Below are positions 42,652-51,578 of a DNA stretch of 64,000 nucleotides, in pieces (the stretch's first letter is position 1; every line of letters starts with the position of its first letter). The position numbers and the translations under genes were made by a program. Where the stretch lies: the NCBI RefSeq assembly GCF_900626285.1, contig NZ_LR131147.1, forward strand, positions 2,519,051 to 2,583,050, read 5' to 3'. A model generated the notes under the pieces. That model saw only the letters and a program-made list of their open reading frames with translations. It ran no database searches and had not been told where the DNA came from. Source of the stretch: Intestinimonas massiliensis (ex Afouda et al. 2020). GTDB taxonomy: Bacteria > Bacillota > Clostridia > Oscillospirales > Oscillospiraceae.

Positions 42652-43428
42652 TTAGCTGGCTCTCTGGGCTGCCGCATTGACCAGAAGGATCGCAGCGGCC
42701 TTCAGCGCCAGATTTCGCCCATTGTACTTCTGAACATACCAATCCAGATCACTTGGTTTCCGCATCGCCACCTCGCCCAGCGTCTTTCCGGCATTATAGC
42801 CACAATCCACTTTCACTGCCTTGGCATCCTCCAGCGTCATGGTGTTCAGATAGTCATCCAAAGACATGGGCGTAGTCTGCTGGGGCGGTTGTGTAGTGGG
42901 AATCGGCTTAGGACTCGGGGTTACCGAAGCGGGCGCCGGCTGGGGCATTGTACTACTGCTGATCTGAGTCGCCGGCACATCCTCTTCCGCATCCATCATT
43001 TCAATGGGTGCATCTGCGATAATGCCGGACAGCATATCCGTATTGCCGCAGAATTGTGTGCCATAACCGGCAGCCGCCAGCACGCGTCCAATTGCCGCCG
43101 TTTCTGCGATCTCCAGATAGCGGTCGCCGTACTTCTCTTCAGAGCAGAATCTCTGAGCTGAGGCCTGCGCCAGGAATTGGTCGGCGGCGTCCGCTTTATC
43201 CTCGTACAGCTTGCAGCTCACAACAGCCGACTTCTCGTCAACATGGACGATGTCCGGTACGATCTTGCCCTGGGGCCGGTGTAGCCGGAACCACAGAAGT
43301 CTGTATTTCACGTCCAGATAAAGGCTTGTGCTGCCATCTTCGTTGGGCAGTTGCCGTGTAAATTCCGCCGGGTCAAATCCTTCAACCGCATTGATCGTAG
43401 GGATTTTCTTTGTCACAGTTTCCGTCAT
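42652..43428 (-). CDS. Putative ssDNA-annealing/recombination protein
   Basis: 258 residues; ATG at 43428 with TGGAGG upstream. The N-terminal half reads LYLDVKYRLLWFRLHRPQGK, then KYGDRYLEIAETAAIGRVLAAAGYGTQFCG, a pattern I associate with phage single-strand annealing or Rad52-like proteins. A Pro/Thr-rich linker follows (about 150-190), then a short C-terminal domain (VDCGYNAGKTLGEVAMRKPSDLDWYVQKY) like the ExoX-type C-terminal module. Placement between primase and RecD2/YqaJ supports a recombination role. Family call tentative. Confidence 0.6.
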   Translation of the reverse strand: MTETVTKKIPTINAVEGFDPAEFTRQLPNEDGSTSLYLDVKYRLLWFRLHRPQGKIVPDIVHVDEKSAVVSCKLYEDKADAADQFLAQASAQRFCSEEKYGDRYLEIAETAAIGRVLAAAGYGTQFCGNTDMLSGIIADAPIEMMDAEEDVPATQISSSTMPQPAPASVTPSPKPIPTTQPPQQTTPMSLDDYLNTMTLEDAKAVKVDCGYNAGKTLGEVAMRKPSDLDWYVQKYNGRNLALKAAAILLVNAAAQRAS

Positions 43429-43490
43429 GATAAAATAACCTCCATTCTGATGGAGGAACAGTGGCATTGTTACCGCCTGTTCCTCCGGAC

Positions 43491-45704
43491 TTAACCAACC
43501 AAGTTCTGTTTCTCGCGGGCATAGTAGGCCACAATCCGATCGGACAGGATGGTATTGCGCTTGTCCACATCACTCTTGTGAATGGCCATAAAGACCGCCT
43601 GTTTCTGACCAATCAGGATCACTTTTACCTTGGCTCGGGAAATTGCGGTATACAGCAGATTTCGGCGCAGCATGATGTAGTGCTCCTTCAGTATCGGGAT
43701 GATGACTACCGGAAATTCAGCGCCCTGGCTTTTATGGATGCTGATACAATATGAGAGATCCACTTTTTCCAGCATGTCCGCAGAATACTCGAACTCTCGA
43801 CCGTCCAGCAGCCGGATGTGGATTGTGGGTTCCTCCTCGCCATCCTCACGAATGGCAGTGATTACCCCGACATCTCCGTTGGAGACATCACCCTCACTTT
43901 TCGTTTGGATAATGCGATCTCCTTCCCGAAACAGCCTTCCTCCGCATTTGATTTCCCGGACTCCGATACGAGGCGGATTCGCTATCTCGCGGATCTGCTC
44001 ATTCAGGCGATTGGAACAGACGACTCCTTTCCTACGCTGAGGAGATAGGATCTGCACATTTTCTACGCCGTGTTTTGAGACTTCTTCAAAATAGCATTTT
44101 AGAATCAGCTGATTTGCCGCTTCACTGTCCGCCACATCATAAAACGCAAAATCCGGCCCATACTGCAGCCGCGTATCGTTATGGTTGACCGCCTGCGCAT
44201 TCAGCGCAATTCGGCTATTGGATGCCTGGCGGAACACGATGTCCAATACGGCTGTCGGAATCATCTGGCTGCGGATCATCTCACGCAGCACATTCCCTGG
44301 GCCGACGGAAGGCAGCTGATCGGGATCTCCCACCAGCACCAGCTGTGCCCCTGGTTTTAACCGCTCAAATAGCGCGTAGGCCAAGCGCATATCCACCATG
44401 GAGCTTTCGTCCACCACAACAAAATCCGCAGACAGCAGATCAAAATCCGTTGATTCCAGATCATCGTCATACTTGATTCCCATGGCGGCGTGGAGCGTAT
44501 AGGCTGGAAATCCAGTCTGCTCACTCATGCGTCTGCTTGCTTTGCCAGTAGGCGCCACCAACAGGATTTCATTGTCCGGCTGCGTGCGGTGGTAGATATC
44601 CAGAATCACCCGTAGGGTCGTAGTCTTACCCACGCCAGGTCCGCCCGTTATGATGGACACCGGCTGCGTCAGACATAGTTCCACGGCTCTGCGCTGAGAA
44701 TCGGCGAGCTGTTGATGCAGAGCGCGCTCACTCGCCTCAATTTCGTTGCGCAGGTCATGAATTGGGGGTGCTTCACCGTATAGCAGCATAGACACCAGAC
44801 GCTTTGCTGTCTGAACCTCGCAGTGCCGTTCAAAGTACGGATAGACACGTCCGTTCTCATTGTAGATCCGCTTTTCCTGGTGGGCCGTCTGCAGCGCCGC
44901 AGCGACATCATTGAGAGAAACGACCTCCTGCTCACAGTCGCGGTTGAGCAGGTCATAGCATCGCTCTGAGAGGCTCTCAAGCGGAAGGAACAGGTGCCCG
45001 GCTCCCTTTGCTTCATCCAGCAAGAATTCAATGGCACCTGCAAAGCGCAGTGGATTCTTGAGACTGACTTTGGTCTTGCGTGCTATTTCATCGACGGTCA
45101 GGAATCCAAAACCACGTATTCTACACAGTTGAAACGGATCACGCCGAACAATGGCCAGGCTGTCATCGCCAAACACCTCTTGTATCTTGGCGATCTTCTT
45201 GACCGACACGCCGAATGGGGCAAGATACTCCGTCAGATCGCGGAGTTTTCTGGTTGCCCGGTAAGATACCAGGATCTTTTCCAGCTTGGCCTTGGCAATG
45301 CCCTTGACCTCGAGCAGTTTTTCCGGCTCACTGTCCAGCACTGCAATGGCATTCGTCCCGAAACGAGCCACGATTGCCTTTGCCGTTTCAGGCCCAATGC
45401 CTTTGATCAGTCCTGAACTCAAATAGGCGATGGCTCCGGCCGCCGTGTTGGGCAGCACCTCCCGGCATGAAGTAACATTGAGCTGCATGCCGTATTTTGA
45501 GTTCTGCCACGTGCCTTCTAATTCCACGTCCACACTGCTGGTATCCGTCAGTCCATATCCCACAGCAGTGATCAGCGCCCAGTCCGTTCCGTATCTGCTA
45601 TGTCTCCTCGCCTCGACAGGCACCTGCAGGTCCTGGGTGTGATACAGGAACACACAGAATCCATCTGGCCCCTTGTACCTTGCATGGCTGAATTTACATC
45701 GCAT
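43491..45704 (-). CDS. recD2: RecD2-type ATP-dependent DNA helicase
   Basis: 737 residues from ATG at 45704, overlapping the previous stop; the longer frame is a shadow of the upstream gene. Helix-hairpin-helix stretch SSGLIKGIGPETAKAIVARFG near 95 and DSEPEKLLEVKGIAKAKLEKI; Walker A ITGGPGVGKTTTLR near 385; motif II VVVDESSMVD near 463; LVLVGDPDQLPSVGPGNVL; FRQASNSRIALNA; C-terminal CISIHKSQGAEFPVVII and LLYTAISRAKVKVILIG. SF1B 5'-3' helicase; elements use it for replication or with YqaJ for recombination. Confidence 0.92.
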   Translation of the reverse strand: MRCKFSHARYKGPDGFCVFLYHTQDLQVPVEARRHSRYGTDWALITAVGYGLTDTSSVDVELEGTWQNSKYGMQLNVTSCREVLPNTAAGAIAYLSSGLIKGIGPETAKAIVARFGTNAIAVLDSEPEKLLEVKGIAKAKLEKILVSYRATRKLRDLTEYLAPFGVSVKKIAKIQEVFGDDSLAIVRRDPFQLCRIRGFGFLTVDEIARKTKVSLKNPLRFAGAIEFLLDEAKGAGHLFLPLESLSERCYDLLNRDCEQEVVSLNDVAAALQTAHQEKRIYNENGRVYPYFERHCEVQTAKRLVSMLLYGEAPPIHDLRNEIEASERALHQQLADSQRRAVELCLTQPVSIITGGPGVGKTTTLRVILDIYHRTQPDNEILLVAPTGKASRRMSEQTGFPAYTLHAAMGIKYDDDLESTDFDLLSADFVVVDESSMVDMRLAYALFERLKPGAQLVLVGDPDQLPSVGPGNVLREMIRSQMIPTAVLDIVFRQASNSRIALNAQAVNHNDTRLQYGPDFAFYDVADSEAANQLILKCYFEEVSKHGVENVQILSPQRRKGVVCSNRLNEQIREIANPPRIGVREIKCGGRLFREGDRIIQTKSEGDVSNGDVGVITAIREDGEEEPTIHIRLLDGREFEYSADMLEKVDLSYCISIHKSQGAEFPVVIIPILKEHYIMLRRNLLYTAISRAKVKVILIGQKQAVFMAIHKSDVDKRNTILSDRIVAYYAREKQNLVG

Positions 45705-46032
45705 CCCGCACCCCTCCGGTTTCCGTCCGGTAGTAGATTGGAATTCCGAGTTGCTCAGCCATAGCAATTTCTCCCTGCATACCCGCCGACACTCTGGATC
45801 CATAGACCACAAGCCGTGTGCACAGCGCCAACAGTTTCTTGCCAAACTCAACTGCCAGAGCTCGTTCCTCCGGAACACCATCATCCAGTAGGTACGGCAG
45901 GAAGGCGTGGGGAGCAACAGCGCGATCCCCAAACTCCTGTTCTGCCAGCCCCATATAGTTCTTTGCCTTGGCCGCATTGGAGAGCGTTGCCGCTCTTGTG
46001 GCCGCCGACAGTGGAGAGCATACATATGTCAT
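45694..46032 (-). CDS. Nucleoside-deoxyribosyltransferase-like protein (DUF4406/DUF7768-like)
   Basis: 112 residues: MTYVCSPLSA at the start, YMGLAEQEFGDRAVAPHAFLPYLLDDGVPEERALAVEF in the middle, RLVVYGSRVSAGMQGEIAMAEQLGIPIYY at the end. This is the small Rossmann-like nucleoside 2-deoxyribosyltransferase fold common in phages. The catalytic Glu (in GMQGEI) is present. It might alter nucleotide pools or be a structural relative only. It overlaps recD2 by 11 bp. Confidence 0.75.
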   Translation of the reverse strand: MTYVCSPLSAATRAATLSNAAKAKNYMGLAEQEFGDRAVAPHAFLPYLLDDGVPEERALAVEFGKKLLALCTRLVVYGSRVSAGMQGEIAMAEQLGIPIYYRTETGGVRDAM

Positions 46033-46115
46033 AGAAATTCAGTCACCTCCAAATCTTCATTGATTCCAACTTTTTGATCCGTGTTGTCATGCATACCAGT
46101 CGCACTGCAGCCCCT

Positions 46116-47150
46116 TTACAGGCTGCTCTTTTTCACATCGAATGTGCGGTATTCGGTCACATCCGCAAAATCGCGGTAGATCTCCGGATACTGCGCACGC
46201 AGCTGGGACAGCTGGGTCTTGGAAATGCCTTCCCGATACCCAGGGACATAGGAAACGTCATAGATTCCATCATTGCCCTGGCAGGAGGCCTTGCATGCGG
46301 TACCCATCAGCTCTACGATCGGGGCATACGCACTCTTGATTTTGCTGCCCAACTGCCGCGATTGCCGATCCAGTTCGATCTTCTCCTCTTTCCATGCGAT
46401 GATCTGCTCCAGTTGGCTGGCAAAATGCTCTTCCAACTGAATGCAGGGAGCATTCTTATCTGCCAGACCCGAAAAACTGCGGATGGTCTCAAGCACCAAA
46501 TCGGGCTTTTCCGTCAGCGGAGGCTCTTTACGCAGGCAGACATAATTTTTCCAGAAGTCCTCCAGGAAGTAGATCGTGTTTTCCTCGTCATCAAGGTCGC
46601 GATCAATACGCTGCCACACGAAATCATCTTCATGGTTGGAAAAGAGGCATGCAATGTATGCGACATCGATGTTCATAACGCTCATGTAGTGGCGCACCTG
46701 GAGCTCGTAATGGCGCGGCACACTTCCGTTGGCCCAGAGATACTGCATGTTGTAGTGGGCCGTCTTACACTCCAAAATGGCTTTCCTGCCATCCGGGAGG
46801 ATAAGAAATCTGTCCACATCAGCCAGCAGGAACGGGAAAAGCGGATGCTGATACATCGTCTGATCCCGGTATACTGTGAACCCGGTCTTCTTGGAAAAGA
46901 TCTGAGCAACCACATCCTCCAGCAGGTGGCCAATGGCAAATGTGATGGACTTGTCCGGCTGCTCGACAGTTGGTTCAACCCCAATCTTGTCGAAGTACAG
47001 ATCTCGTGCCGTTTTGTATGGAGAAAGATGAAGGGCGGCAGCGACATCGCTACCGCCAATTCCCTTCTTCCGCCAGGCAAGCCACTCCTCCTCCGTTAAG
47101 GTGGAGGTATCCACAAGAGCAATCGGCTTATAATTCAAATCCAGCGCCAT
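46116..47150 (-). CDS. YqaJ-family phage recombination exonuclease
   Basis: 344 residues; GAGGAGATGTAACT before ATG. WRKKGIGGSDVAAALHLSPYKT near residue 27, LEDVVAQIF near 75 (Glu), FLLADVDRFLI near 107 (Asp), AILECKTAHYNMQYLW near 125 (E-x-K) and HYELQVRHYMSVM near 147 are the PD-(D/E)XK nuclease core of YqaJ/lambda-exonuclease proteins. It digests one strand of dsDNA ends to feed a single-strand annealing protein, here plausibly the product of 42652-43428. Confidence 0.92.
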   Translation of the reverse strand: MALDLNYKPIALVDTSTLTEEEWLAWRKKGIGGSDVAAALHLSPYKTARDLYFDKIGVEPTVEQPDKSITFAIGHLLEDVVAQIFSKKTGFTVYRDQTMYQHPLFPFLLADVDRFLILPDGRKAILECKTAHYNMQYLWANGSVPRHYELQVRHYMSVMNIDVAYIACLFSNHEDDFVWQRIDRDLDDEENTIYFLEDFWKNYVCLRKEPPLTEKPDLVLETIRSFSGLADKNAPCIQLEEHFASQLEQIIAWKEEKIELDRQSRQLGSKIKSAYAPIVELMGTACKASCQGNDGIYDVSYVPGYREGISKTQLSQLRAQYPEIYRDFADVTEYRTFDVKKSSL

Positions 47151-47152
47151 AG

Positions 47153-47695
47153 TTACATCTCCTCGCTCATTTCAAATTCGGTGCCGCCGCATTCAGAACA
47201 CTCCAAATCGTCCAGGGTCTCAAAATCTGCCATGGACTCGATCTGGCCGCAGTTCTTGCAGCGAGCATTGTGTAGTGAATCTGCCTGGCATATGAGGACA
47301 CCAATCCGGTTGCATTGGATCAGCTCCTGAAAACCTTCCGATGCAGCTTTTGTGCGGATTATGACATCGACCTGGTCTTCCACACAGGCATCTGCCAACC
47401 CGGCACACTGTCCGGGATACTTCATGGAATAGAGCCCCGCAAGGCAATAAGCCGCAGACCACGCAAACTCCGGATAGACTCGATACTCCCGCTCTTCGCC
47501 TTCCGGCACATCCAAAAAGACACTATCGAGATCTTCCTGGATCTTATCGCGGCTCTCATAGAGTACGCTCCGAGCAAAGTATCTTACGCCCGGTACAGTC
47601 GATGGCTCAGCATCATAGAGGAACCGGTTCAAGAACGCCTCAATGGAGGCTTTCGTCCCGGTCACATCAACGATTCCACTTGCCCAATCAGACAT
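47153..47695 (-). CDS. Unknown phage/element protein with a C-terminal zinc ribbon
   Basis: 180 residues, acidic. N-terminal part SIEAFLNRFLYDAE, then YPEFAWSAAYCLAGLYSMKYPGQCAGLADAC resembles Api92-like phage proteins in pattern; the C-terminal half has two Cys pairs, ARCKNCGQIE and LECSECGGTE, a zinc ribbon. Ends 2 bp before yqaJ. Function unknown. Confidence 0.65.
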   Translation of the reverse strand: MSDWASGIVDVTGTKASIEAFLNRFLYDAEPSTVPGVRYFARSVLYESRDKIQEDLDSVFLDVPEGEEREYRVYPEFAWSAAYCLAGLYSMKYPGQCAGLADACVEDQVDVIIRTKAASEGFQELIQCNRIGVLICQADSLHNARCKNCGQIESMADFETLDDLECSECGGTEFEMSEEM

Positions 47696-47923
47696 TTATT
47701 CACCCCCGTTCTTCTTCAAATACGCTTGAATTTCCTTGCTGCGGGCTTCATCATGGCACTCCATTGCAATGGTATCCACCATAATGGAATCATCCACATA
47801 GCTGCCTTCAGGCAACGGGCATTCCGGGCCAAGCGCATACTCGATTGCCTCGTGCAATGACTTGGCCTCCACATCCATATGCCCGTACATCTGCCAAACC
47901 AAAGGGACACGATAGATTCCCAT
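47696..47923 (-). CDS. Small unknown protein
   Basis: 75 residues from ATG at 47923 (weak AAGTGGTGAG upstream; a start four codons earlier is also possible). MGIYRVPLVWQMYGHMDVEA, then SLHEAIEYALGPECPLPEGSYVDDSI: a compact alpha/beta pattern frequent in phage-encoded single-domain proteins. Its stop abuts the next start. Confidence 0.65.
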   Translation of the reverse strand: MGIYRVPLVWQMYGHMDVEAKSLHEAIEYALGPECPLPEGSYVDDSIMVDTIAMECHDEARSKEIQAYLKKNGGE

Positions 47924-47928
47924 GACGC

Positions 47929-49086
47929 TCACCACTTGAAGTCGCCTGGCCGATCGTACTCATGCCAGTTGATGCGCAGAGCACGCGCGATGTTTTCTTC
48001 CAGCTGTGCAATGCGGTAGGCGCTGGCGCCTTCGCACTGCGCAAGGAAAATCACATCCGACATGGCCAGATAGAGCTGATAGGCATTACATCCAGAGCTT
48101 ACACCAGACTGGCCGGCGAAAAGGTCTGCCACCTCATAGCTCATTTTCTTGGTGATGCCGATACGCTTGAGAACCCCGAGCATTGTGGTATAGGGATAGC
48201 GGATCTCCACATTCAGCAACTGTTGCTGCCGTTCGATCGACTCCTTGAAGCAGGCATAGAGCTGATCCATACTGGACGCGAAGGCATCCAGGTCTGCACC
48301 GTTCTTATGGTCCAGTTTCAGAGGATCCCCCAGCGGAATGATTCGATTGCTGCCGCCCAGAAGCAGGATGGGATACAGGTTGGCCGCACTCACGCCGACA
48401 TCCGACGTAGTAAAGCGCAGCCCTGGCCGGGCAGACATTGCCTCGGTCACACCCTTTTCCGCAACGGCCTGCCGGTAGGTCTCCATCAGCTCATTGGCCT
48501 GGCCATCCAGACTCCAGATGGATGTTACGATGGAATGGTCGAAATTGGCTGTCAGGAAGTGATTTCCCGCAAAGTCTCGATCCAGAATAGACCGGACACA
48601 CTGGACCAGCGGAAGAATCTCCAGAATGGCGTAATCCTTCGGGTCCCCGCCGTGTACTGCAGAAACCTTGTCATCCGCCACCTTGATGAGACTGTCCCCG
48701 GAAGCGACATCCATGCAGTAGTTCAGGATCTGTGTGAAGATCGACTTGGATACCTTGTTCAGGGCGTGCCCGGAAATGCGGGCCCGTTCCAGAATCGACT
48801 TGATTGCACAGGATCGCACAGGGTAAGTCTCACCGTTGACCTTGAGCAACAAGCTGGTGTTCTCCATCGTGTCGGCAATAATTTCCGCGCGGTCGTCGTG
48901 GTCATAGAGCTTCAGGTACAGTTCGCCCATCTGCGTGTTCTTCTCCAAGGACTCGAACACGAGGTTCCGGGACGGCGCTGTCATCCAGCGGCTGTTCTCT
49001 TTCCGTTCCTTTAGGAATTGAATGAAATCACCTGGGTCATCAAATGTGCGTCGGAAGTTGTCTGCGTAAATTTTCTGGTCTGTCAT
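47929..49086 (-). CDS. Unknown protein heading the recombination operon (weakly DUF932-like)
   Basis: 385 residues; first gene of the long minus-strand operon. Helical and acidic, with no nuclease or ATPase motif: LYLKLYDHDDRAEIIADTMENTSLLLKVNGETYPVRSCAIKSIL near 55, LRFTTSDVGVSAANLYPILLLGGSNRIIP near 225. Layout is faintly similar to DUF932 plasmid/phage proteins, which I would not defend strongly. Position ahead of YqaJ, RecD2 and primase suggests a DNA-handling role. A leader attenuator lies upstream. Confidence 0.6.
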   Translation of the reverse strand: MTDQKIYADNFRRTFDDPGDFIQFLKERKENSRWMTAPSRNLVFESLEKNTQMGELYLKLYDHDDRAEIIADTMENTSLLLKVNGETYPVRSCAIKSILERARISGHALNKVSKSIFTQILNYCMDVASGDSLIKVADDKVSAVHGGDPKDYAILEILPLVQCVRSILDRDFAGNHFLTANFDHSIVTSIWSLDGQANELMETYRQAVAEKGVTEAMSARPGLRFTTSDVGVSAANLYPILLLGGSNRIIPLGDPLKLDHKNGADLDAFASSMDQLYACFKESIERQQQLLNVEIRYPYTTMLGVLKRIGITKKMSYEVADLFAGQSGVSSGCNAYQLYLAMSDVIFLAQCEGASAYRIAQLEENIARALRINWHEYDRPGDFKW

Positions 49087-49146
49087 TGGTCAATACCGCC
49101 TTTCAAATTATTCTCAAATCCGCTGTTCAAACGGAATTTGGACAAA

Positions 49147-49185
49147 AAAATAGCACTTCGATTTGCGTCATCACAAATCAAAGCG
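49147..49185 (-). terminator. Leader attenuator of the recombination operon
   Basis: Minus strand: GCGCTTTGATTTG pairs with CAAATCGAAGTGC, followed by TATTTTTTTG, about 60 bp before the start at 49086. A further hairpin GCGAG/CTCGC lies upstream (about 49232-49252), so the leader may switch between structures. Confidence 0.75.
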
Positions 49186-49419
49186 CACTTTTGCGGCCCC
49201 CTACCTGTCCGGTTGGAGTGCCTTTCCATTTTTGCGAGCCTTACATGACTCGCTAATCACTGCTTAGTTAGATTCCCAAGGGGAAAGATTTTCTAATAAG
49301 TACAAAGGAATCATACCATGTAGTGAAGATTACAACAATCATACCAGAAATTACGCCGCCGCCCATCTGCCTATAATCAGAAATCTCACAGAAGAATTCA
49401 AAAAACACCATGGACATTG

Positions 49420-49452
49420 TAAAGGCGCCTGCGAACATTCGCAGGCGCCTTC
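49420..49452 (-). terminator. Terminator after the SLH remnant
   Basis: AAGGCGCCTGCGAA/TTCGCAGGCGCCTT perfect stem; belongs to the truncated SLH reading frame just upstream on the minus strand. Confidence 0.85.
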
Positions 49453-49460
49453 TAGTGCAG

Positions 49461-49690
49461 TTACCAGACTACATATTCCTCACAGAACCGCATGAGCATC
49501 ACCGCCGCCTGGGTGCGGGTGGCCTGGCCCTGGGGAGTGAGGATGGAGCCGTCGCCGGTACCGTTGATGATTCCGGCGCCCACGGCCCACTGCATGGCAG
49601 GGATGGCATACTCACTGAGATCGGCCACATCCGTATAGGACAGGATATTGGTGTCCTCACCGATGGACACATCATAGCCCTGCTCTTGGA
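49461..49690 (-). pseudogene. Remnant C-terminal SLH repeat
   Basis: About 74 codons read QEQGYDVSIGEDTNILSYTD, then VADLSEYAIPAMQWAVGAGI, INGTGDGSILTPQGQATRTQ and AAVMLMRFCEEYVVW: the last SLH repeat of a surface protein with its native stop and terminator. Upstream in frame the similarity stops abruptly and there is no start codon with a ribosome site. The body of the gene is missing, so it is a tail left behind by an insertion or rearrangement. It abuts the IreB-like gene. Confidence 0.8.
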
Positions 49691-49731
49691 CATTGTGTGG
49701 TTCAAACCATGTGGGAAATCTATGATACTGT

Positions 49732-49998
49732 TCATCCGCACCTTTCACCAGCCGGGAGGATCTGTTCTTCGTGCTTGATATCAGGTTCCATGAGCTGATA
49801 TTCCTCCAGATAATATGACACGATATCCGCCAATAAATCTGTTCGATTGATTTGGCCGGCCAGTGTTCTTGCACCGTTATAATTCGTGATGTAGGTCGGA
49901 TCACCGGTCAGAAGGAATCCAACGATCTGGCTAATAGGTGAATAACCACGCTGCATGAGCGCTGCATGAATCTGTTGTAATCTCTCGGCATCAGACAC
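49732..49998 (-). CDS. IreB-family (UPF0297) protein
   Basis: 88 residues from GTG at 49998. The core RGYSPISQIVGFLLTGDPTYITNYNGARTL followed by DLLADIVSYYLEEY is the IreB fold signature. Known: IreB is a small phosphoprotein target of the Ser/Thr kinase IreK and modulates cephalosporin tolerance and MurAA turnover in enterococci. The usual N-terminal Thr phospho-sites are not evident and the C-terminus is extended (LMEPDIKHEEQILPAGERCG). As it lies in a mobile region rather than beside alaS, it is probably a paralogue. Confidence 0.82.
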   Translation of the reverse strand: MSDAERLQQIHAALMQRGYSPISQIVGFLLTGDPTYITNYNGARTLAGQINRTDLLADIVSYYLEEYQLMEPDIKHEEQILPAGERCG

Positions 49999-50016
49999 GT
50001 CAGAAGCCCCCTCTCG

Positions 50017-50175
50017 TTATTGAATCCGAAAGCCCTGTTCTACCGCATCCAACACATACTTCAGCATCTTTTCCCGCTCCTCAAATACCCGCAGCTCGGC
50101 GTGCGCGAAATCGCGGAAGGAGATGACACGATTTTCCCAATCCACCCAGCATACCTTCTCTTTGGTAGCTATCAT
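50017..50175 (-). CDS. 52-residue unknown protein
   Basis: ATG at 50175 with GGGGG eight bases upstream; reads MIATKEKVCWVDWENRVISF, then RDFAHAELRVFEEREKMLKY, ending VEQGFRIQ. The stop lies 18 bp before the IreB-like start, in the same orientation. A short beta-strand then helix layout; family not recognised. Confidence 0.6.
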   Translation of the reverse strand: MIATKEKVCWVDWENRVISFRDFAHAELRVFEEREKMLKYVLDAVEQGFRIQ

Positions 50176-50237
50176 CTTCATACCCCCATAAGGACTTTGC
50201 GTGATAGTATTTCACGGCATTCACCGGAATCTGCGGT

Positions 50238-50777
50238 TCAGATCAGAGGCTTACTAATATCCCGTTTGAGAAAATCCGACTGCGCAATATAGAGCGCATT
50301 GACACGATGCCCCTGTTGTTTGAGTAGTCTTAATTTGAAATCCAGAAGTTCCGGAGGTACATTCAGCAAGCTGGCCATTTGGAAAAAGTCCGCCTGACTG
50401 TTTGCCACATCAAAGAGCGATGTATCATCTATCAGGAACTCCGCAGCAAAGATATTTGCCTCCCGTTCAAGAAAATCGGTCTCATCCAGGTAGGACAGTT
50501 CATGAAACGTGCGGATCCTGCGATCCACATGCAGAACTCCATGTGCCAACTCATGCGGCAGAATCACATTTTGGATTCGTTCATCAAGATCGCTATTCAG
50601 AACAGCAACTTTGATCCTATCCTGAACCATGAAAAAACCTTTACAGGCTTTTTCACTGATTCCCATGGAGAATTTGGAAACACGAATCCCCAACGCGTCA
50701 CACATCTCCGCCGCATCCGATGTCTTGAACTTGATCTTCAGACGAGCCACTTCACGCTTGATATCCTCTGCACGCAT
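50238..50777 (-). CDS. ImmA/IrrE-family metallopeptidase
   Basis: 179 residues from ATG at 50777 (GAGG eight bases upstream; a GTG three codons earlier is less well placed). Zinc motif ILPHELAHGVLH near residue 75 (HExxH) and the downstream FLEREANIFAAEFLID near 105 (third ligand Glu). Known: ImmA cleaves an XRE repressor to induce an integrative element after DNA damage or other signals. The XRE regulator gene lies 110 bp upstream on the same strand, forming the usual ImmR/ImmA pair. Confidence 0.88.
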   Translation of the reverse strand: MRAEDIKREVARLKIKFKTSDAAEMCDALGIRVSKFSMGISEKACKGFFMVQDRIKVAVLNSDLDERIQNVILPHELAHGVLHVDRRIRTFHELSYLDETDFLEREANIFAAEFLIDDTSLFDVANSQADFFQMASLLNVPPELLDFKLRLLKQQGHRVNALYIAQSDFLKRDISKPLI

Positions 50778-50792
50778 TTCCAGCACCTCGAT

Positions 50793-50861
50793 TCAAAACA
50801 GACCGATTTCACCTGGTACGGTCATAGTAACAGTTTCGTTGTCCCATAATCTGTACTCCAT
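50793..50861 (-). CDS. Possible 22-residue peptide between the XRE and ImmA genes
   Basis: ATG at 50861 after AGGGGGA; reads MEYRLWDNETVTMTVPGEIG, ending LF. It lies in the XRE-ImmA gap with plausible ribosome-site spacing. Too short to be sure it is translated. Confidence 0.3.
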   Translation of the reverse strand: MEYRLWDNETVTMTVPGEIGLF

Positions 50862-50887
50862 CGGGGATCCCCCTAATGAGGCTCAGA

Positions 50888-51325
50888 TTACTTGCGATAC
50901 TTCTTCGGTGTGAACTTGTTGCGTGCCTCTTCTTTGCACTCCAGATACGCCTGCATGACTGCCTGGAAGAACAGATCCTTCTCTTCCTGAGGGATATCAC
51001 CGCCAGCAAACATGGTTTGCACACCGGAGAGGAGACTACCCATGTCATCTGCTCCCTTCCGCCCATATTGTTCTCGTGCCGCCTCAATGTATGGAGCCTC
51101 TTCCAAGCCATAGGTTGGATCTTCAATCTCCGGATTCAGCAGATACGCTTCGGCTACACCGAGTACAGTTGCCAACTTATGCAAGTTTAGGCCACGAGGC
51201 GTGACAGAATCCGTTTCATACTTGGAAACTGTACGTACAGTGAGCCCTGTTTTTTCCGATAAATCAGCCTGTGTTAAGTTGAGACGGATGCGGCACTCAC
51301 GAATCTTTTCGCCAATTGTTTTCAT
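50888..51325 (-). CDS. XRE-family repressor (ImmR-like)
   Basis: 145 residues from ATG at 51325 (AAAGAGGA upstream). HTH MKTIGEKIRECRIRLNLTQADLSEKTGLTVRTVSKYE followed by a non-standard C-terminal part (YIEAAREQYGRKGADDMGSLLSGVQTMFAGG) that may be the ImmA-cleavable segment. It is divergent from the ArpU-like gene at 51579, so the 250-bp intergenic region probably contains its operators. Confidence 0.85.
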   Translation of the reverse strand: MKTIGEKIRECRIRLNLTQADLSEKTGLTVRTVSKYETDSVTPRGLNLHKLATVLGVAEAYLLNPEIEDPTYGLEEAPYIEAAREQYGRKGADDMGSLLSGVQTMFAGGDIPQEEKDLFFQAVMQAYLECKEEARNKFTPKKYRK

Positions 51326-51578
51326 TGAGTCGTCCTCTTTCTGCCGGTGATCTCTCGGTCGAAATTTCAAAACTTCTATTGACAACCCTCGAGTCACCTG
51401 CTATTTTGATTATAGAACTTAAAGGAACTTTCAGGAATGTGTTAGAACTTAATTGCATTATAAAGGGACTTTATTGTGTTGTCAAGCAGAACGAACAGGA
51501 ACTTTGTAGAATTTACGTTGAAATTATGTGAATGGAGCGTATGTCCGGCTGAACGATACACAAAGGGAGGTAAGCGCA

